NCBI RefSeq assembly: GCF_027853235.1
Contig: NZ_WKJG01000108.1
Span: forward strand, 1-64,000
Source: Aliibacillus thermotolerans
GTDB taxonomy: Bacteria > Bacillota > Bacilli > Bacillales > Marinococcaceae
Length of the DNA stretch: 64,000 nt
Reading direction: 5' to 3'
Shown: positions 60,543 to 64,000 of the stretch, piece after piece
Layout: the number at the start of each line of letters is the position of its first letter
Numbering within the stretch: position 1 is the stretch's first letter
The notes under the pieces: model-generated
What the model saw: the letters and a program-made list of their open reading frames with translations, nothing else
Database searches by the model: none
Told to the model about the DNA's origin: nothing
Made by a program: the position numbers and the translations under genes

Positions 60543-61790
60543 ATGGAATGGGGGAGAAAAATTGTTGGAATGATATGTTTTACTTGTATGACACTTTTAT
60601 TCATCCAAAGCAATGCTACCACTTTTTTACACGTTCCCGATCACATTGTTTTATTTGAATCAGAGTGGGAAAATGAGGATATTATACATGAAAAACTAGC
60701 TATGGACAAAGAAGGAAATATTGAAACAGATGAAGAAGCAGAAACGGTGTCCGTAAAAATAGCGCCATTACCGGAAAAAAAGACAAATGTCACAAAAATT
60801 CCAGATATTAAAGTGATACCCGGCGGTGATTCCATTGGGGTTCAATTAGAATCTCACGGCGTCATGGTCATCGGGTTTCATGAGATAAAAGAAGGCGAAA
60901 AAAGATTTTCACCTGCGAAAAAAGCCGGTTTAGAAATTGGAGACCGCATCGTACAAATCAACCAGAAAAAAATCAATTCTTTAGATGATGTGGTGGATGT
61001 ATTAGAGGAGACAACAAGTGAAAGTGTCACTGTACACATTGAACGCGGAAATAAACAAAAGGAAATAGAAGTATCGATTCATAAAGGAAAAGATGGCAAT
61101 ATCATCGGTGCCTATATACGACAAAGCGCATCCGGTGTTGGAACATTAACTTTTTATGAACCGAAAACAGGAAAATTCGGTGCGCTCGGTCATGTCATTG
61201 CAGATCCCGATACGAAAGATCCTATTGAAATTTCAGAAGGTAAAATTATGCGCTCTACGGTAAATGATATTGAAAAAGGCATCAACGGTACTCCTGGGGA
61301 AAAGCGTGCTACAATAATACCTGAAAAAGAAACATTGGGAAAAGTCACTAAAAATAGTCCTTTCGGTGTTTTTGGAGTATTAGATGAAGAAAAGCTGCAA
61401 CAAAATAAAATAACCAAAAAAGCCCTTCCCATTGCTTTTGCGGATGAAGTAAAAAAAGGGCCTGCCCAATTGTGGACGGTGGTGGAAGGCGAAAAAATTG
61501 AAGCTTTCGATATCGAAATTGTACAAACCGTTCCTCAGATGGAAAGAGCAACAAAAGGGATGGTCATTGAAGTTACCGATGAAAAATTAATTGAAAAAAC
61601 CGGGGGAATTATTCAAGGAATGAGCGGCAGTCCGATTATTCAAGATGGAAAACTTGTTGGGGCGGTAACGCATGTATTTGTCAATGAAGCAAAAACAGGA
61701 TATGCCTCTCATATTGAATGGATGTTAGAAGAAGCCGGAATAAACACGTATAAAGAAGAACGTACCAAAGATAAGAAAACTGCTTCCTAG
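60543..61790 (+). CDS. spoIVB: Stage IV sporulation serine protease SpoIVB
   Basis: The 415-residue forespore protein has an N-terminal helix (about 6-22), a PDZ domain (about 98-175, AGLEIGDRIVQIN) and a peptidase domain. The catalytic Ser is in QGMSGSPII (about 360-368), and GALGHVIADPDT (about 216-227) supplies the His. It is secreted into the intermembrane space, where it cuts SpoIVFA and so triggers pro-SigK processing. GGGGATGAGGAGG precedes the ATG. SigG control is expected; no confident promoter was picked. Confidence 0.95.
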   Translation: MEWGRKIVGMICFTCMTLLFIQSNATTFLHVPDHIVLFESEWENEDIIHEKLAMDKEGNIETDEEAETVSVKIAPLPEKKTNVTKIPDIKVIPGGDSIGVQLESHGVMVIGFHEIKEGEKRFSPAKKAGLEIGDRIVQINQKKINSLDDVVDVLEETTSESVTVHIERGNKQKEIEVSIHKGKDGNIIGAYIRQSASGVGTLTFYEPKTGKFGALGHVIADPDTKDPIEISEGKIMRSTVNDIEKGINGTPGEKRATIIPEKETLGKVTKNSPFGVFGVLDEEKLQQNKITKKALPIAFADEVKKGPAQLWTVVEGEKIEAFDIEIVQTVPQMERATKGMVIEVTDEKLIEKTGGIIQGMSGSPIIQDGKLVGAVTHVFVNEAKTGYASHIEWMLEEAGINTYKEERTKDKKTAS

Positions 61791-61802
61791 CAGTTTTTTT
61801 AT
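61776..61802 (+). terminator. spoIVB terminator
   Basis: AACTGC (61778-61783) pairs with GCAGTT (61790-61795), followed by T7; it overlaps the stop. Confidence 0.85.
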
Positions 61803-61852
61803 CTTTCAAACGACAAAAAACGACAATTTCATATAAATTTAAGATTGTCAAA

Positions 61853-61966
61853 TGTCGAATGTACACATGAAACAAAGAAAAAGTAAATTTTCTAAAGCAA
61901 ATAAAATGTAAATATATTTTAAAGTAAAATTAAAGGATAAAACGGTTTGTTGTCGAAAATAAGTGT
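61853..61966 (+). promoter_or_regulatory. spo0A control region: two 0A boxes and a SigH-type promoter
   Basis: TGTCGAA, the core of the Spo0A binding site, occurs at 61853-61859 and 61951-61957. AGGATAA (61934-61940), an 11-nt spacer and GTCGAAA (61952-61958) match SigH -35/-10 consensus. The second 0A box overlaps this -10. Two further near-boxes in reverse orientation (CGACA) lie at about 61811-61826. This is the autoregulatory layout known for spo0A. Confidence 0.75.
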
Positions 61967-62004
61967 TGGAGAAACAACTTTTTTAGTGATGAGGAGGTAC
62001 TTCC

Positions 62005-62796
62005 GTGGAAAAAGTGAAAGTGTGCGTTGCAGATGATAATCGTGAATTAGTAGGATTGTTAACAGAATATATTCACGCGCAGGAGGATATGGAAGTCGTT
62101 GGATCTGCATACAACGGGCAAGAATGTTTGGACATTGTAGAGAATACTGACCCTGATATCCTCGTTTTAGACATTATTATGCCACATTTAGATGGATTGG
62201 CTGTGTTATCGAAATTACAGGAAAAGCAATCTCGTCCAAAGGTAATTATGTTAACGGCATTCGGGCAAGAAGACGTGACAAAAAAAGCGGTGCAGTTAGG
62301 AGCTTCTTATTTTGTATTGAAACCTTTCGATATGGAAACACTTATTAAACATATTCGCGACTTAAAAGGACAGAAACAACCGATGATCGAACAGCGTGAT
62401 TCCAATCTTTCCATTGCCCGTGAAGAAAATCAATCACAAGAAGTGAATTTAAGTCAAAGTATTACGAATGTGATCCATGAAATTGGCGTTCCTGCCCATA
62501 TCAAAGGATACTTATATTTAAGAGAAGCCATTACGATGGTGTATCATGACATTGAATTGTTAGGTTCCATTACAAAAGTGCTCTATCCCGATATCGCGAA
62601 AAAATACAATACAACTTCCAGCAGGGTAGAAAGAGCGATTCGCCATGCGATTGAAGTTGCATGGAGCAGAGGCAATGTGGACTCCATCTCAAAAATGTTT
62701 GGCTACACGATCAACATGTCCAAAGCAAAACCGACCAATTCTGAATTTATTGCGATGGTTGCGGATAAATTAAGGCTTGAGCATCAAGTGTCTTAA
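62005..62796 (+). CDS. spo0A: Sporulation master regulator Spo0A
   Basis: The 263-residue response regulator has a receiver domain (about 1-125) with Asp10, Asp11, phosphorylated Asp56 in LVLDIIMP, Thr in MLTAFG and Lys in VLKPFD. The C-terminal DNA-binding domain (about 150-263) contains [13 protein letters not shown] and [16 protein letters not shown]. Phosphorelay-activated Spo0A starts sporulation. GTG start 62005 follows GAGGAGG at 8 nt. No other relay components are in the window. Confidence 0.97.
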   Translation: MEKVKVCVADDNRELVGLLTEYIHAQEDMEVVGSAYNGQECLDIVENTDPDILVLDIIMPHLDGLAVLSKLQEKQSRPKVIMLTAFGQEDVTKKAVQLGASYFVLKPFDMETLIKHIRDLKGQKQPMIEQRDSNLSIAREENQSQEVNLSQSITNVIHEIGVPAHIKGYLYLREAITMVYHDIELLGSITKVLYPDIAKKYNTTSSRVERAIRHAIEVAWSRGNVDSISKMFGYTINMSKAKPTNSEFIAMVADKLRLEHQVS

Positions 62797-62894
62797 TGCA
62801 ATGTATCAATCAATGGTTACCGCGTTTTTCGTTCTCATGCTGTTCACCAACTAACGTCAAAATAAAACTAATAAATATTTTTTTGAAAGCAACT

Positions 62895-62942
62895 AACACC
62901 TTCTCTTCATTGGGAAAATCCCATGGATAGGAGGTGTTTTTA
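62895..62942 (+). terminator. spo0A terminator
   Basis: AACACCT (62895-62901) pairs with AGGTGTT (62932-62938); an inner CATTGGG/CCCATG extends the stem, and T residues follow. 62943-63070 contains nothing I can assign. Confidence 0.8.
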
Positions 62943-63084
62943 CTGTTTGTGGAAAGAGGACAAAAGCGAACTGCGATCTTTGTGTCGCTTTTTCCTAGAT
63001 GAAACGAATTCCCACTTGAATATCTCTTTTCATGCATGAACGTCCTTCCGATTGGTCCATACTACAGGAAAAGGAGGAAGAAGT

Positions 63085-64000
63085 ATGTCAATCCAAGGTA
63101 GGGCATTTTTTTATGAAAAGACAAAAAAGATCCGTCGTATTCATCATCCCGAAGATATCGTGTTTATTACTCATCAAGATATAGATGAAGTTGCGGCTCA
63201 ATCGTTAATCGACCATGGGGTAAAAGTGATGATCAATGAGAAATCATCCATGAGTGGTCGATTTTATCATGAAGGTGTAAAACGGTTATTGGAAGCAAAT
63301 GTACGCGTGTTCGATTTGTGCAACACGTTGTCGGCTCGTGTTGTTCACGGGAAACAAGTCATGATTGAACGTCATCAGTTGTTTTTACGAGAGGAACGGT
63401 TGCTCCCAATCGCAATAGTTGAAGAATATGACCGTCTTCGTCTTGCGCAATTGGAAAAGAAAGCAAGAGAAGTGTGGTTGGAAAATTTCATCAAGTTTGG
63501 TGAGAATAGTATACGTCACGCCGACAAGGAATTGTCGCTGTTACGGTATTGTTGGGAAAGGTGGCCGGAAGGAAGAGCGTTTTTAAACGAAGAAGTGCTC
63601 ATTGTTTCGAGAGGAAACCACTATAAAGAAGATTTATCTTTTGCTTTTCAATTGTTACCATTAAAAAACATAACAATTGTTGCTGTGGACGGGGCAGCGG
63701 ATACTTGCGCGTCACTGGGATACATTCCTGATTATATTGTTGGTGATATGGATTCGGTGAGCAATGATTTACTACAATCAGGTGCGAAACTCATCGTTCA
63801 TGAAAACGAGCGTGGAGAAGCGCCGGGGATGAAACGGTTGGAGCGGTTAGGGCTTACCGCAACGAAAAAAAGGTGGGCGGGGGTAAGTGAAGATGTTGCG
63901 ATTATCCATAGCTTAAAAGAGGGAGCAAAGCGTCTTTTTATCGTCGGTGGACAGCGTGGCATGGAAGAATATTTAGCAAAAGGGAGAGAAGGAATGGGCT
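63085..64000 (+). CDS. steA: SteA-like protein (TPK-fold), 3' end outside the window
   Basis: The open frame of 305 codons runs off the window end. GRAFFYEKTKKIRRI (about 5-19), DIVFITHQDIDEVAAQSLID (about 23-42) and MSGRFYHEGVKRLLEANV (about 57-74) match SteA, a cytokinetic-ring-linked protein of Actinobacteria also found in Bacillales. The second half holds a thiamin-pyrophosphokinase-like fold with VAVDGAADTCASLGYIPDYIVGDMDS (cited in part). AAGGAGG is 7 nt before the ATG. In Actinobacteria SteA works with SteB in cell separation; a role here is inferred. B. subtilis, as I recall, has no such gene after spo0A. Confidence 0.8.
   Translation, partial: MSIQGRAFFYEKTKKIRRIHHPEDIVFITHQDIDEVAAQSLIDHGVKVMINEKSSMSGRFYHEGVKRLLEANVRVFDLCNTLSARVVHGKQVMIERHQLFLREERLLPIAIVEEYDRLRLAQLEKKAREVWLENFIKFGENSIRHADKELSLLRYCWERWPEGRAFLNEEVLIVSRGNHYKEDLSFAFQLLPLKNITIVAVDGAADTCASLGYIPDYIVGDMDSVSNDLLQSGAKLIVHENERGEAPGMKRLERLGLTATKKRWAGVSEDVAIIHSLKEGAKRLFIVGGQRGMEEYLAKGREGMG

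Overview
This 64 kb window comes from a low-GC, endospore-forming, competence-bearing Gram-positive bacterium of the Bacillaceae. The evidence is the complete spoIIIAA-AH operon, spoIVB, spo0A with its 0A boxes and a SigH-type promoter, the comGA-GG pilus operon, and a gene order that largely follows the B. subtilis sodA-yqgE-pbpA ... comG ... mntR-aroQ-efp-spoIIIA-nusB-folD-xse-ispA-dxs-ahrC-recN-spoIVB-spo0A stretch. Two features point to an extremophile relative rather than B. subtilis itself: a seven-gene Mrp Na+/H+ antiporter operon, and an OLE RNA followed by its membrane partner gene oapA between ispA and dxs. The species cannot be fixed from the window.

Layout. 1-900: a decayed mobile or capsule region (IS-like terminus, truncated IS607-type recombinase gene, C-terminal piece of a bacterial tyrosine kinase). 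1.1-12.6 kb: sodA, a universal-stress-like protein, mrpABCDEFG, a small tyrosine recombinase, an MFS transporter (yqgE position) and the class B PBP gene pbpA. 12.66-13.09 kb: a 52-nt-period array of imperfect palindromes. 13.3-22.7 kb: yqzC/yqzD, rpmG, yqgN, yqgO, gluP, a GerA/SpoVAF-like germination gene, yqgQ, arginase, aspartase, yqgV. 22.7-23.0 kb: a second copy of the palindrome array, with IS-like terminal inverted repeats. 23.0-28.8 kb: tRNA-Gln, the comG operon, yqzE, a SufR-like regulator, yqgY. 28.9-44.0 kb: yqhL, yqhH, yqhG, yqgW, yqgX, a predicted C-rich small RNA, lipM, dat, nrdJ under NrdR boxes, mntR, yqhO, a PAP2-like protein, yqhP, yqhR, aroQ, papA, efp. 44.1-49.3 kb: spoIIIAA-AH. 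49.4-60.4 kb: yqhY-nusB-folD-xseAB-ispA, OLE RNA-oapA, dxs-yqxC-ahrC-recN. 60.5-64.0 kb: spoIVB, spo0A, and a SteA-like gene running off the end.

How it works together. Most genes form compact, overlapping + strand operons: Mrp for Na+/pH homeostasis, ComG for DNA uptake, SpoIIIA/SpoIVB/Spo0A for sporulation control, and folD-xse-ispA-dxs for one-carbon, DNA repair and isoprenoid housekeeping. Compared with B. subtilis, as I remember its map, the pst, glcK, gcvT-gcvP and accB-accC genes are missing from their usual slots.

The least explained elements are the tandem-hairpin array present twice, the C-rich small RNA with a palindrome centred on its -35 box, and several small or oddly started genes in the comG operon. 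The OLE/OapA pair is a known but still poorly understood ribonucleoprotein system.
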